Both the position numbers and the translations under genes were made by a program. A DNA stretch of 64,000 nt. It comes from Dipteris shenzhenensis (taxonomy: Eukaryota; Polypodiophyta; Polypodiopsida; Gleicheniales). The notes under the pieces were generated by a model. That model had not been told where the DNA came from, did no database searches, and saw nothing but the letters and a program-made list of their open reading frames with translations. The stretch is from assembly GCA_047967505.1 (NCBI GenBank), contig CM106541.1. One strand, given 5' to 3'. Shown here piece by piece: positions 8,499-22,200 of the stretch. How positions within the stretch are numbered: position 1 is the first letter of the stretch; the number at the start of each line of letters is the position of its first letter.

Positions 8499-10899
8499 GG
8501 CCCCCATTATGAGGAGAAACCATGTGTAAGCTGGATGATCTCGACTTGCATGTCAAATGAGGTCCATCTTATGATGGAATAAAGGACCTATGAGGGCCTA
8601 GCCTATGAGTTAGGTAGGGCAAGTAACCTGGTAGCAACTTGATCTAAACTGCATCGAGTGGGGACTTGGGACATTTATCAGGGGGCCCAATCAATGGTCC
8701 TTGACCGTGGAAGAAAAAAGAAATTACATGTCCTAATAGATGGATCCTGACTTGCTTTTTGGCTCCAACCCAGTCTATAGATATGCAAATTAGCAAACCA
8801 AAAGGTTGACCTCGCTACACACAAGGAAAAAGCTCACAAAATTTATGTGCACATAAGGAGAAAGCTCACCAATTTTGTGTGCAAATACGGAAAAAGCTCA
8901 CCAATTTTTTGCCTCCTAAAAACAAAAGCTCGCCTTACTAAAAAAAGCTCGCCTAGAAAAGCTTGGCAAAAAACTTGTCCCATATAAATGCCTTGAGAAG
9001 TTCTTTTTTAAAACAATAATTAGAGAAGGCCAAAGTCCATAGTTCCTTGATGAGAATGTCCCTACCTCTTATGTCTTGAGCTTTAAAAAGAATTTCCCTC
9101 TATGTTGCTTTCCCTCTTGTGCACCAAATTCAAAGTTCCTTGATAGAATCTCTGTACCTCTGGCTCATGAAATAGTGCTTTAACACTTTATCGAAGCCTT
9201 TTTGCTTTTGTTTCTTCGAGATTTGGCCCACACTTTTTGGCAGATTCCCACATGTTATGCACCCATTTCACACTTTGTTTTCATTTGAAGTCCTGTTTCC
9301 TCCAAGGATTTGAAGTCATGTCTTCTTATTGATACTAGACCAACCTACTAAAATGCGAATGAGAATTAAAAATGTGGTCTAGTGAGAGATGAGTCCGAAG
9401 GCTAGAAAATCGGGGATATGTGAAATGTTTAAAGGCCGAGGAACTTATCAAAAGAAGCATTTTTTTTCAAATAAAGACATTCAACCCTAGGATATGATGA
9501 GTCAAGATTAAAGTGCTAAGCAAATCCATCCCATCGGATTGATGAAAAAGCCTATATTGGGTAGCAACAACACTTTTTTTGGGGAAAGTGGCTCTCATCA
9601 TCTGAATCATACTTTTGAAATGAGATTCGGTAGTCACCACTTGGGTACATATGGGCATTTTATGCTCAGCCACTAGAATATGCAATTCCAAACTTCCTTC
9701 TTGGCAATATTTATTAGTATTATCGGGAGGGGTCACGCCCCATCACTTCTTTCAAGGAAATATTTGAAGCCACACTTTTGGGCAATGGAAGTGAAGACAC
9801 CGTCATCATTTTGATGCCCTGAGAATGGGTCAGGTTAGACATGGTGATTATCGATTGAAAGATCCCTGGTGGAGTTTGTAGTAAAAGGAACTTTATGGTG
9901 GATTACTTCCTGAGTACCATAACAACGTACCATAACTTTATGGTGGATTACTTCCTGAGTACCATAAATTATGCTCTACTCAAATGAAATACAATTCCAA
10001 TTGTTGGGGAAGGAGAAGAGATACAACACCAAAAAAGGAGGGGATGAAAATTTTCTTGGGGGGAGGCAAGAGAAGAAGAAGTTTGGGCTGCCACACTACA
10101 GAGAGCTTCCTTTTCTTCCCGATCAAGGAGATAAAAGTCAAAGATTGCATTGGAAATACCAAAGTTGTGTTTTAGTTTCACATGGACAGGGGGTACTCCA
10201 TTAATTGGATAGAGCTTATTCACAAGGTTGAGAAGTAGAATTCAAGGTCACAAGTATCTTGGCAATCAATATCAGGAAGTGAAGAGAGTAATAGAAAATT
10301 GGGTTGGTATTTCTTGGAAACAAGGAGAGAAATCTAATATTTAAATGAGGAAATAGTAAAGGTGAATTTTATTTGTCTAGGCTTGTCTCACAAAGTCTAG
10401 CAATTTTTAGTAAAATTATAGACATTGAAACAAGACGAGATACATTGGATACCAATTGGTGGTATAGGAAGATTGGCATTCACAGCCCGCAGATCCTAGC
10501 TTAATTAGTGATTGAAAACATTGATGTTGCACAACATTCTTTATAATTACTAAAATATTATAACTTACTTTTCTGAAACAAGTTATGGTAATAGCCCAAC
10601 CAAAGACTAGTTTGGAGACCCATCACCATGTGTGGGTTTAAATTATAAATCCCATCAAATAAGAGCCATACAATTGTCCCAAAAAATATTTTGTAAAACA
10701 ATTATGAATAAAACTAAAGTAAATTGGTCAAAAGAGTTTGGCCTATAACTCCTTCATAACCAATGACCATAACATTGCCAGTGAAGTGTATGCCAGAGAT
10801 TTCCTGATCTACTTCATGCAATATTGCCTCTATTTCACGTGGTCTGACACTACGCCTAAGAATTGTATTAGCACTTATGTGACATATCTTTTTATATGA
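8499..10899. other. No gene recognised
   Basis: The word AAAAGCTCACC is repeated at 8,825-8,905. An imperfect duplication of about 31 bp (CTTTATGGTGGATTACTTCC) lies at 9,892-9,966. Short open frames are overlapping on both strands and show no family resemblance. Confidence 0.4.
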
Positions 10900-12000
10900 T
10901 CTAGAATGTTTGAATTTGTAGGGTGAGCTTTTTGCATCAATTGATGCTGGATAGATGATTGCCTAGGACTCTGATATATATGAACTAGAACATATCAATG
11001 TACCATAACGAGACAAAGTTTGGAATCTTAGCTTTGACTTCAAAAGGTCCACATGTAGGATATTCTCCATGAAAAGGTCCAACTTCTCTCTACTCTACAG
11101 TTGGGAGAAGTAGTCCACAATGACGTGCATGGAACCTAGAGCATGCACAACAATAAAATCAAATTCTTATAGGAGTAACATCCAACATGCTAACTTTCCA
11201 ATAAGATTCTGCATGTTAAATAGATACAACAATGACAGATGGTCCATATGAAACACAAACATGTTGCCATGGAGGTAGTGCTAAATAAATTATTATGAGG
11301 ACCTCTCTTCCAATGGTATAGTAGCTTCTTTCTGCCATTGATAGGTCCAACTATCATAATGAATTGGTTGGTATTATTTTGGCTATTGTTCTTGCATTAG
11401 CACACTACTAATTACAATGTTAGAAGCATCAACAAAGAATGGAAAGGCTTCATCCAATATGGTGGTTCGAAAATAGGGGTGCTAGCACATTCACTAGAGG
11501 CATCAAAAGGACAAGTCATATGATTTTAACCAAACTAGAGGAACCTTGTTGAATTGTTTGTTGAGTGATTCCAGCATGCTAGTGAGGTATCATAGCATTT
11601 GACTATGCAGGCCCATATGGCCAAGGCAAATGGCATATGCTAATCCTCAAGCTCTCTCCTACATCTCGACTTGCTATTATAGTACATGAACTATTAACCA
11701 TTGTAGTGACGGTTAACATGTGCCCCTTCTTGCTCATAATCCATCCCTAGATTGTGTCTACCACTGCCTAATATTAGACTTTAGGGCATTGTTCATGATC
11801 CTATATATTCAAGGTCCTATGGGAGATGTGGTAAAATGGATGGAGAAACTTCCAAAAATGCATCTCGAACATATCTTTGAAGGTCTAAATATGGTGACCA
11901 TGAATATTTTGGACACGTACATAGATCTGCATGACTTGAGGGAATAAGGGTCCCTCATTCAAGTTGAAAATTATCTCAAGCCATTGGATGATGTCCTTCT
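10900..12000 (-). pseudogene. Ty3/gypsy RT C-terminus and RNase H, heavily decayed
   Basis: Conceptual minus-strand translation with several stops and shifts shows, in order from high to low coordinate: an RT-end motif (GWIMSKKGH), the STPIF/PYWMKPFPFFVDASN block that opens the RNase H domain, IVISSVLMQEQ, the PLEREVLIIIYLAL block, and YLHGNMFVFHMDHLSLLYL. These follow the Ty3/gypsy order and spacing. No LTRs or integrase were found nearby on this strand, so it is a fragment. Confidence 0.65.
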
Positions 12001-15000
12001 GCAGTGGGTCTAGTGTAGGTATGTCCATGAGGAAAATGATTAGCAATCAGAAGAAGTGCATCATGGCTACGATTGTAGGATCAAGGACTAAGGCGAAGGT
12101 ATTTTTGAATTTCTCCATCTGAGTTGCCAAGGGAAAGGATGAGCCAACTTTCAAAAAACCAAACTTTGGAAAGTTGTAGGCTATGTTAAGATCTACTACC
12201 CACATTTGCTCAAAATTTGGCCAGCTCCATCGGTGGCATAGAGGCATACAGGTGGGGTTGATCCACCGTTCTAGATCCATGCAACAATACATCCTCCAAA
12301 ATGTTGCACACTTCGAAAAGGGGATCCTCCAATGTGTGTGTGGAACATCTATGTCCAATCGCTCAAGACCAATGAGGCTCGAGTTTGCATCATAGATTGG
12401 TACATACCCTGTGACAATAAATGGTCAAAGAAGGTTCTCTTTCCACTTCACAGATATCATCTAGAGTCATGACTGGTGTATCATCAACTGTGCAGTGATG
12501 TGCATAACGGTCTAGTGCTCTATGCTAGAGGCTTCAGTGAGAGTGTCTACCCATGAGAACACTGTAAAAGAGCTGCCACTGGGGGGCTTATGTTAAACAA
12601 TCAAAACCAAGTCATGTTAGAAGAATTGTGTGCCAAGGATCAAGTTGTACTAAAGTGATGACAAATGAATGTCGGACGTAGCCAAGAGATTGTACAAGGC
12701 TGATGTGTATATGTGCAGGAACCAATGCCAGAAAATAGTCAATGAAAATGACTATACAAGGGTGGCATGCAAATGTGCAATGATCTTGAATCCGAGAAGA
12801 AAGATCACTCTGCCAAGTGTCACACTGAAGTGTTGAACTTCCAAATGCCAAAAGAACTAAACTGGTGTTAGATGTGTGAATGTGTACAACCGATGATAGA
12901 ATGAAATCGGATTGATGCCGCTTGGAACTAATCGGGTGATATGGCGATGGATTACTTAGCTTGGTGGAGTTGAATCTCCTCTAAAGCTATCATAATCTAC
13001 GAGTAGACTACATGTAGAAGCACAAAATGTAGAATTGAATTTTAACTGGATTCATTTTATGTGATGTGTATGTTGTAGTGGATCAAGAGGTGGTTTTGAT
13101 GACGAGGATTTAATGAGACTGACATGTGGAAATGTCAAAAGTCAAATATGAGGTACTCAAAGTGCAGAGCATGATCTAGAAATCGTTTTTTCTTTTCAGA
13201 CCACCGCAAAGTTCCCCTTGGATCAAAAGTTGTGGCTCTTGGAAGGATGGCCAAATAAGAGGGTGATCAAAATGATAAGGTGTCCTATGGTGGCATGGTA
13301 GTCTGACGTCACATGCAGAAATGCCTTGTGTTCGTGAAGAGGCAACTGTGCCTAGCTTGCATTCTACTTAGGTGTCATGCTGATGTGGCATATGACATGG
13401 CACTGCCATATGTCATGATGACTGGGGAATATATTCATAGCAATGTGCAATGTCTATGACATATACATGAAACTTTGTTAGGAAGATTAATGGTGTAATC
13501 ACGTACTCAGTCAATCCACGTCCAACATATGAGTGTTACTCCTCCTATAAGAAAGAGTTTAGTTTGCGCATGCGAACATTTTTTCTTAAGTTGTTCAACA
13601 CAAGTTTTTAGAAGAAAAGTATTTCTAAGCCCACCCAATCTCATTATAAAGACACCCAATAGCATTTGTGATCCATATGAAAGTATCTTTATGGGCTTTG
13701 AATATTTCCATCATGAAAGGAAGTTTGTAGAATTCTGGAGAGATAGAGAAAGAATGGCACATACTTTCAATAGTGAGCTCAATATCCATGATACTTCTAT
13801 TCTCCAAGCTGAAATCCTGACTACTCTTTCTTTCATATGCCAAGTCATGGGCAAAGTCATGGTAGACAAATGCTATGTTATTCGAGGATTTATCCATGCC
13901 ATGCATTAACAAATCATTTTTGAGAATTTTTAAGCTATCCCATAGCTCCAATTCATTCCACATAGCCAATTCCAAGTAAGAAAAGCCTTAGGACTTGCTA
14001 CACAACTAAGAGAAAAAAGTTGCTTGAGCTCTCATGGTACCATGAATAGACAAAAGGAACCACCAATTGCACATATGAGCTACAAGAACAAGATGAAGAA
14101 TTGTGCAAATTGCTAGTAGCTACAAACAATCTATGGGCAATGAAAAGGGCACTTCATAATGCTTGGATAGTAGCAAAACCAAGAAAATCAATGCAAACAA
14201 AGGTGGGTTGGTCTGTAGGAAATGGTTCATAAGAGGGAAGGAGCTGAGCAAGCAGGGTGGCGAGGAAGATGAAGAGACTAGAGGCAAAGTAGGATGGGAA
14301 AGTAGTAGTTCAATTTTAATTGCTAGTCATCTTCTCATTGTAGTTAATCTTTATGTAGCTCATCCTTGGCAATTCTATTATTTTATAACCATGTGGGTGC
14401 GGGTTAGTAGCAGTGACTACGAGGGGTGTGTGCGAGTAGGTTAGTTGCAATAGCTGACCGTTCGGTTCTCAACCGTTATCTTGTGCGCATGCTATTACTA
14501 GCATTTTGACTGCTTTATATGAGTTCTTGTTATGAGAGGTACATCTTACATAGTGTTATGGTGATCTTTCTTCTTCCTTGTTCTTTGTGTTTTTTGTAGA
14601 TGATGCACTTTGTGTTCATCTTGTATACCTCGTAGTGTCTGTGCAGTATAGTGGCACTACACATTGGTGATCATGATGCACATTCTTACTATGCACACAA
14701 TGGAAGTCGTGATCTGGCGAGTGGCCCATTGTCTGTAGGGTTGTCCGTTTCCATGTTATCCTCTCCTTGTTGCAATTGCAGAGGAACATCGCATGGTGGG
14801 TTGTGGGAAATTCGACACACTCATGCAAAGGCTTAGGAGGAGATTGCAACAGTGAGACGTCACATTCGAGAATTTCAAGCTAAGCTCCATCTGATGTGAA
14901 CAGAGCCATAACACCCTACTCACGGTGAGGAGAGAGCAAAGACTATACCCTGACCAACCTCATTTGGTGGTCTTGAGAGCAGATTCTGCACTTGCTGTCC

Positions 15001-15245
15001 ACATAGTAAGCATGCATGCGAACACTTTTGTAGGGTCCTCTTGATCCCTTGACATTAACAACAAGGATACATTTGTGGGGGTTAAAGGTCACTGTGCCTT
15101 TACCTCGGTTATGTACAATACTCAAACACATATATAAATGAATAAAAAAGAAGATTAGGATGTTTTGCACCCACCAAAAATGTGTGTGGCTCTATGTTTC
15201 TCTCTCTCCCTCTTCCGTTTTGCTTCTGTTGAGCGCACTCTCAAG
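12001..15245. other. No gene recognised; probably includes copia 5' LTR at its right end
   Basis: Overlapping short open frames at 12,047-12,395, 13,529-13,975 and 14,616-14,849 occur on both strands and resemble nothing I know. The primer site at 15,246 implies a copia 5' LTR ending near 15,242 (GCACTCTCA). I could not fix its left end because no second copy is present. Confidence 0.35.
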
Positions 15246-15257
15246 TTGTATCAGAGC
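15246..15257 (+). promoter_or_regulatory. Ty1/copia primer-binding site
   Basis: TTGTATCAGAGC is one base from the usual plant copia site TGGTATCAGAGC, which is complementary to the 3' end of initiator-Met tRNA. It lies 3 nt after a CA that would end the LTR and upstream of a gag start on the same strand. Confidence 0.65.
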
Positions 15258-16713
15258 ATGGGTGATCTAGCTGAGCGTGCATGAATGCTTGGAAGCTTAG
15301 CAGCTCTATGGGAGGAAGGAGAAGCTCTGTGGGAAGCTTTGTGGGTGACTTTACTTGCATCCAAGTGCGCAGAGACCTTGAAGGAACCTTTGGAAAAGTC
15401 ACTTTGGTTTTGCGAAGTGATTTTGAGAGCCTGTCAAGTGTTTTCAAAGAAAAAGTCATTTTTTAAGCTTTTCCCTATTCCGCGTTCGATGACAGAGACT
15501 CCGTATTGACTTGTAGAGGCAACCATTGCCTGCTTTTGGTGTCCATTTCACTTCAGGAGCTTGAAAACACCTTCATTCTTGAATTTGGGATCATTTCATT
15601 GGATTTCTGACTCACTGTGTCAGTTTCAACGTTTTTCTGCCCGAGTGTTGGAACTCAAGTTTGGAGCAACCATTTGCAGATCTGTCAGTTCTAGTTGACT
15701 TAGGAGGTCCTAAAACTTCTATGTTGCTCATCATTCGCACTCTGGTGGAGTTTGCAAATAGTTCAATTTCCAAAAACGTTTTTCAGTCCGCGTGTTGGAC
15801 CCAGTGATTGGGACCACGGTTTCTAAAACCGTCTGTCCCATTGTATTTCACACGCCTAAAAACCCTTACCTGTTAGTTCTTGCACGATTCGGTGGAGTAT
15901 TTTCAGCGTTATAGATCTCTATGTATTTGATTTTGTCTCTCTATTATGCATTTTTCATTCTAAGGTTTTGAAACCTTAGATTTATGTCACATGGCAGTGG
16001 ATAAGTGTTGACTCCCATTTCTCACTCATCGGTTGGGATTTTGGAGTTTCAGCAGAAGAGAGATATTTGCAAATTTCTTGCTGAGTCCAATTATGCAATG
16101 GTGCCCATGTTTTGAGGCATCTCATGTTCTATTTTCAGTAGCGGTCATTGCCATGGGACCATGATTTCTTGAGCATACCTTATGCATATCACTCTGGTTG
16201 TAGTTTGAGCCATGTGCGCTCATTTGTGGTGTGCATTGGGTTGCAGTGGATGATTTATAGGCCATTTAGATGCATTGCGATCCTTATTGGATGCGCTGAT
16301 AGGCCAAGATTTCCTTATGGGATGCTATTTTTTTATGGACGCTTTGCACATGGATGTTATTTTATGCCGAGGGACAGCCATTTGACACATTGCAGGTGAT
16401 GCACTGATAGTGTTATGCCCTCTTGGATGAGATATTTTTGATGCATATGCCCATGGATGGTGTTAATGCTTGAGCCATTTGGCACTTATTGGCATTTTGG
16501 ATTGCCATTGTAGTTGGCATTTTCTTTTGGGCCAAATTTGCTCATATGGATGCATAGTACATGCACATGAGTCAGCTGTATCTTTTGATGCTTTGAGCTT
16601 TGAGTTTTGGTGATATTTCACTCTATTGTGGCATACACATTTGGGTGCACCTGGTATTTGGTGTGATTCTCTCTTACAGGCACTAGCATTTGGGATTTTG
16701 CTTTATTTGCATC
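15258..16713 (+). other. Long untranslated leader of the copia element
   Basis: About 1.45 kb between the primer-binding site and the gag ATG, with stops in all frames and a T-rich composition. No second gene is seen. Such long leaders occur in plant copia families. Confidence 0.5.
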
Positions 16714-18255
16714 ATGGCGTCCTCTTCCATGTCTGAAAAGGAGTTTTTCAGCATTAAAAAGTTTGATGGGACAAACTTTTCTTTGTGGAAAGAATAGATA
16801 AGAGATGTGCTTATTCAAAAGAAGCATATAAAACCCTTGCAAGTGATTGCAGCTAAGCGTACAGCTATGTCCACAGATGAATGGAATGAGTTGGATGCAT
16901 TGGCAAAGTCTACCATTAGACTTCATCTTGGGGACACAGTTTATTTCACAGTAGTCATTGAAAAGACTATGAAAGCTTTATGGAAAAAGCTGTGTGCTAC
17001 ATATGAGAAAGAGACTGCCTCAAACAAAGTATATCTCATGAAGAGATTGTTTGAGCTACACATGAAGGAGGGAGTATTCATAGCTTTGCACTTGAATGAA
17101 TTTAATATCATTTTTAGTTAGCTTCAAGCTCAAAAGTTGAATTTCGATGCGGAAATGAGGGCAATATTTCTTTTATGCTCATTACCATCCTCATGGGATA
17201 CTTTCTGTACTGCTATCAGTAACTCTGCACCTGGTGGAGTATTGAACTTTGATGATGTGGTTGGTAGCTTGTTGGCCGAGGAGATTAGATGCAAGTTAAT
17301 GGAAGGCAACAAACAGGATGCAGCCTTAAATGTGCAAAGGGGCAGATCACAATCCAAGGGGAAGTTTCAAGAAAGAGGAAAGTCCCGTAGCAAGTCTAGG
17401 GCACAGAACATTAAGTGTCACTATTGTGGCAAGAAGGGCCACATGAAAAAGGATTGCTACAAGCTTAAAAGAGAGCAAAAGGATAAGAAAAAGATTGCAA
17501 ATTGGGGTGCAAATCAGAAGGAAGAGAGTCCAAAGGAGGACAAAGGAAAAGTGAAGATCGAGGAGATCAATGCAGTCACACATGATAGTGATAATGGCAT
17601 TCTCTTCATGTTTAGTTTATTTGCAGAGTTGCTTACCATTTCAGATGATGCATATTCCCAGGATTGGATTTTGGATTCTGGTGCTTCATTCCATGTTACT
17701 CCCCATAGGGAATGGTTCTCCACTTATGACAGTGGAAAGATAGGTTGTGTGCATCTTGGAAATGACTATGCATGTGACATAGTGGGAGTAGGTGACATAA
17801 AGTTTTCTTTTGCAAATGGATCTGCATTTATTTTAAAAAATGTGAGACATGTGCCTAAGCTGACCAAGAGTCTCATTTCAACAGGTCAACTAGATGATGC
17901 TGGTTTTTAGACTGTCTTTGGTTCTGGGAGTTGGAAAATTCAAAAGGGCTCTATGCTTTTGGCTAGGGGTGCCAAGTGTGGGACTTTGTATCCCTTGCAT
18001 GTATCAGGGGTGTTTGATCATGTTGTTGCAATAACCAAGCAGCCAAGCACTTCTTTATGGCATTGTCGGTTGGGCCATATGAGCCAAAATGTGATGAAAC
18101 TCTTATGCCGTTTGGGTTATGTACCGCATTTAATTTTCTCTGATTTTGAATTTTGTGAGCACTGTCTCTATGGGAAGCAGACTAAATCAGCCCATAAAAG
18201 AAGGGGAAAGAAAGAGTTTGAAAAGCTTGATTTGGATGAATTGATGCCTGTGGTG
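16714..18255 (+). pseudogene. Ty1/copia gag, protease and pre-integrase, broken by three TAG
   Basis: A single reading frame from the ATG at 16,714 runs to about 18,255 with no frameshift. It is interrupted only by TAG at 16,795, 17,119 and 17,908. The order is: gag start with KFDGTNFSLWKE; UBN2-type gag core; basic linker; zinc knuckle CHYCGKKGHMKKDC (C-x2-C-x4-H-x4-C); protease motif DWILDSGASFHVT with the catalytic DSG; then the pre-integrase domain with LWHCRLGHMS and the FCEHCLYGKQ cysteine pair. The integrase core, RT and RNase H are missing. At about 18,245 the sequence switches to a Ty3/gypsy integrase. Confidence 0.88.
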
Positions 18256-19256
18256 TGATGTATGCCACAGAATTGCCAAACCCCAACACAAAGACTTCAA
18301 TCCCCTAACCACATTAATGGCACAACAACCCTTTGAAAAATGGGGAATTGACTTTATAGGACCCCTACATCCTGCTACTAAAGAGACACAAGTCCAACAC
18401 ATGATTGTGGCAACATGTTATTTCATTAAATGGGTTGAGACAAAAGTGGTACACAAAGCAGATGAAGTGCTACCAAGTCCCTGTATGAAAATGTGATCAC
18501 ACGATATCGTTGCTTTGAAAGAGAACTCCCTACGATCTCCAAGAGAATGGGCAAGAAGAATCTACCAAGAATCATAGGTCGTCAATGAAGTGATCCAAGA
18601 ACTTCTTTCAAGATTCACAGTTGTACATTGAAAGAGAAATTCCTATGATCTCCAGGAAAATGGCAAGTAGAATCTACCAATAAAGCCCTCTATAGTATTC
18701 TCACAAAGATAGTGGAACCCAAAGGCTTTGACTAGGTGAAAAAGCTCAACTTTGCCTTACGGGCCTATAGAACCACTTTTAAGGTTAGCATATGTTTTGC
18801 TCTATCCCAACTACTATATGGTTTGGAGTAATAGTCCCATTAGAATTCATTATCCCTAGTCTACGAATGGCAGTATAGGAGCGCTTTGGTGATAAAGAAT
18901 CCCTGGAATTATGACTAGAAGCATAGCACCTACTATGAAATGACAGTAGACAAAGAAAGGCATGGTTTGATATGAATCTCAAGAGTAAGGAGATTAATGA
19001 AGGTAACCTTGTCTTGCTCTACAATGCCAAAGTCTACAAGGGAAAATTAAAGTATCAAGGCCAAGGACCTTATAAAGTCTAGAAGATCAACCCCATTGGC
19101 ATTGTACTCCTAGAAAGTTTGGATGGAGTGCAATTCAAATCGATGATCAATGGAAATAGACTCAAGTGCTACTATGACAACTCACAACTCATCCATGATA
19201 ACTTGCATGCCAACATTGACAAAATAAAAGATTTGGAAACCCCAAATCTCCCTTAG
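18256..19256 (+). pseudogene. Ty3/gypsy integrase fragment, decayed
   Basis: Frames pieced across several shifts show KWGIDFIGP (first catalytic Asp), YFIKWVETK, then ESTNKALYSILTK, a FALRAYRTT block and a LYNAKVYKGKLKYQG-like C-terminal block, ending at a stop near 19,256. This is the usual C-terminal half of a plant Ty3/gypsy integrase. Part of the core around 18,480-18,680 is internally duplicated (CTACGATCTCCAAGAGAATG and its variant), which breaks the frame. It abuts the copia fragment directly, so one element inserted into or recombined with the other. Confidence 0.65.
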
Positions 19257-22200
19257 TTAGGACTAGATTGTTACACTCGCACTCATTAGCATATGTTTGT
19301 GTTTGTAGATGTAGGTAGACCAATCATGCCTTAGATGTGGTAGCTCAAAAGCCCAGCACTCTCAAGGAGGCCATGCAGTTGGCTGAGTTATATGAACCCC
19401 AATACAAGAAAAAAAATTTTACAAGTAAAGCCTCAGAGCAAAAGTCATGAGGCAGCCAAGTAAAAAGTTACATATCAAGCTAGAGGAGGATCAAACACAA
19501 CATCCTCCAGCTTCAAATTATTGCTCTGTAAAAACTAATGCAGTGATGAAACCACACCATCAATAAAAACCAGTTGTTTTTTGCCCTTGTGATTCTTCTT
19601 GATATAGGCTAGTACCCAAAATTTCTAAATCACAAGGTCAAAAACGTGTTGTAACATGGGATGAAAAGATTCCAGTAAAAAAGGCACTTCTGCATCCTGA
19701 ACAGAAGAAGACTCTGGCACAGGCATCAGAGGCAAAGGAACTAGATCAAAATGGATGCAAGACCAAAAAAAATGCCAAAACTAAAGAAGATTTGACGAAA
19801 GAGTCCACAGTCTTAGTAATGAGACACCCACCAAAGTTTACAGCCAACCAAAGCAATCGCAAAAGCATTTGTGGTGTAGAGTGATAGCTTTGAGGAGAAT
19901 TAAATGCATGAAATGGAAGTTGAACTTTCCAATGACACAAAAGCTTTCTTAGAGCAAAGGAACTTGGAGCTTGTTTGAGTGCATACAATCCCTGAAGCAA
20001 ACACCTACCATGACCACATACATCAACTAATTTCTCCACTCTTATCACTCTAAGGATGCATAGGTTGACAAACATGGCACCATTACTGCAAATTAGAGTC
20101 CACTCAATAGTATACTACACAGTATAGTGATCCAAAGGGCCTTTTCACATCCAGCTAAAGGGAAAAAACACCCCAAAAAAGGCATGTCGTTGCCAAATTT
20201 CTCAAAATCCATCCTCTCCTTGCCAAGGGCACCAAGTTCCATAAGCATGAAATACCACTTTGCACAATCATTGACCCTAGACTCAAGGAAGCAGCTACAT
20301 TCCTATCCACAATCTTGGAGGTCAAGTGTGGCAAGAATTGCTCCCTTCCACTCAGCACATTTGTTTTGCTCAATAGGCAAGTGAAACAAGACTAGATCCA
20401 GCATTTGATCATGTCCTTCACAAAGAAACTCGATGGTTCATCTGGCCAAAAATGTAAAATTCCTCACATATTGGTAGTAATCATTAGTAAAGAGGTGCAA
20501 GAAAAGGAAATGACTCCATCCCTATCGTCACAACCACTTGAGGATCTAGACATTCTCTTGTCACGCTAGTGTAGGAGCCATCACAGTCTTCTCCTCATGA
20601 CACATTGCCCAATAAGATGGCCCATGAAGGCCTAGCTATGATGGAGGTCGAACATGAAGAATTGCCCCAAGAGATGCTACAGCTCCGTGCATAATTGCAA
20701 CCAATAGATCTCCATCAATAGCAGAGCAGCAAGAGCCAGAGGCTACATCAATGGTACAAGCCCCACCCATCAGCATCATGCCAGTAAATGAGCCACAAGG
20801 GGATCTAGTCCAAGATCCATAACACAACTACTATACCCAAGTGTCAGACCTACCAACAGAGCAAACCCCCCACCAATACTGCAAGGTCATTAGGATGGAT
20901 GCATGGGCACCAATTGTATCAACAATTTTGCCAAACCTCATCATCATGTGCTATGCTCCATCATCAAGCCAACCAGATTCTTCAAATGCCAAAACTATTC
21001 ACTAGCTTGGCCAAGGAGGAGCATGCCCAAGATTTGGTACGACAAGTTGTTGGCAGACATCAAGAACAATTCCACAGAATTACAATAGAGGTCATGACAC
21101 TTTAGGCCCAAATAGCTAACAAGAGGTTGAAGAAGTGAGCATGAACCAAGCTCTCCAAGATCAAAAGAAAATAGTCCTAGATATGACTTCGAACCTCCAC
21201 CAGAGCCAAATACAACTGACAACAACACTTCACGTTGCAACGATCCTACAGACATACATGCTCAGCAAGCCTTGCAACACGCACTTTTGGCATTGAGGAG
21301 CTTACACGGGAATGCCAACTATTAAAAGACCACTACTTTCCAACTCCTTTCCAATAGTTTTGAGGCAACCACTACTCAAGCTCTTGGCCCAATGGTCAAA
21401 TCCCAATGAAGCCATTCCTCAACAAGAATAGGTCACCTTGTAGATGAAAAAGCTTAAGGGTGCATCTACATCCATCTACCATAAGTATAAGGAAAAGTTT
21501 GATGAGCTACACTCCCATAAGGTAAGCATCTCAAATCTTGAACTCCAATTGCTAGTGCAAACCAATGAGGCAATAAATGACATAACAAAGGAAGTTCCAC
21601 TATGGTGCAAGATTGTGTTTACAAAGAGCTTGTTCTTGCTCTACAAGCAGAACATAATATCAGAGCACGTGCACTCATCCAATGGAAAAAGCTCTATATC
21701 AAGGTCATATCTTCTCATCCAAACATAAAATGGGAATTTTCCATAGAGATAGAAACTCTGCGCAAAATTTGCCAAGACTCGTCAAAAGAAGAATAAATTA
21801 TTTTTTGCTTGTCCACACACAACGGGTTATGCCTCATGGGCAATCCTCCCCTCAGCGTCATTGGTGGTTTGTTTCCATTTCTATAAAAGCCATCACTCTT
21901 ACCCACAAGGCATGGCCTGTCCAACATCCCACCCTTCACTAATGATCCCATCTAACAAAAAAAAAAGAAGTGCCAGAGGATGACATGGCCTATTGCACAT
22001 CTAACTTGGCATACCTAACCACTCTCTCTACGCCAATATCATAACCTTACTTTTCCTTATTGCTACCACCATCTTAACCTTTCCTGACCTCCAGTCAAAT
22101 CTCTACTCCCTTCATTGTCGCTTTGCTCATGCCTCTCACCACTTCCAACTCACCCAACTATCACAAACTTACCAGCCCCTCACTCCTAACTTCTTCCCTA

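Noticed and set aside
12047-12395. Overlapping open frames on both strands
   Set aside because: They overlap each other, have no recognisable motif, and lie in decayed element sequence.
13529-13975. Open frames of 126 and 116 codons on opposite strands
   Set aside because: They overlap and neither shows a known motif. One could be real, but nothing in the sequence decides it.
14000-14060. Minus-strand primer-site-like TGGTACCATGAGAGC
   Set aside because: It differs from the standard site by an insertion and has no LTR or gag at the expected sides.
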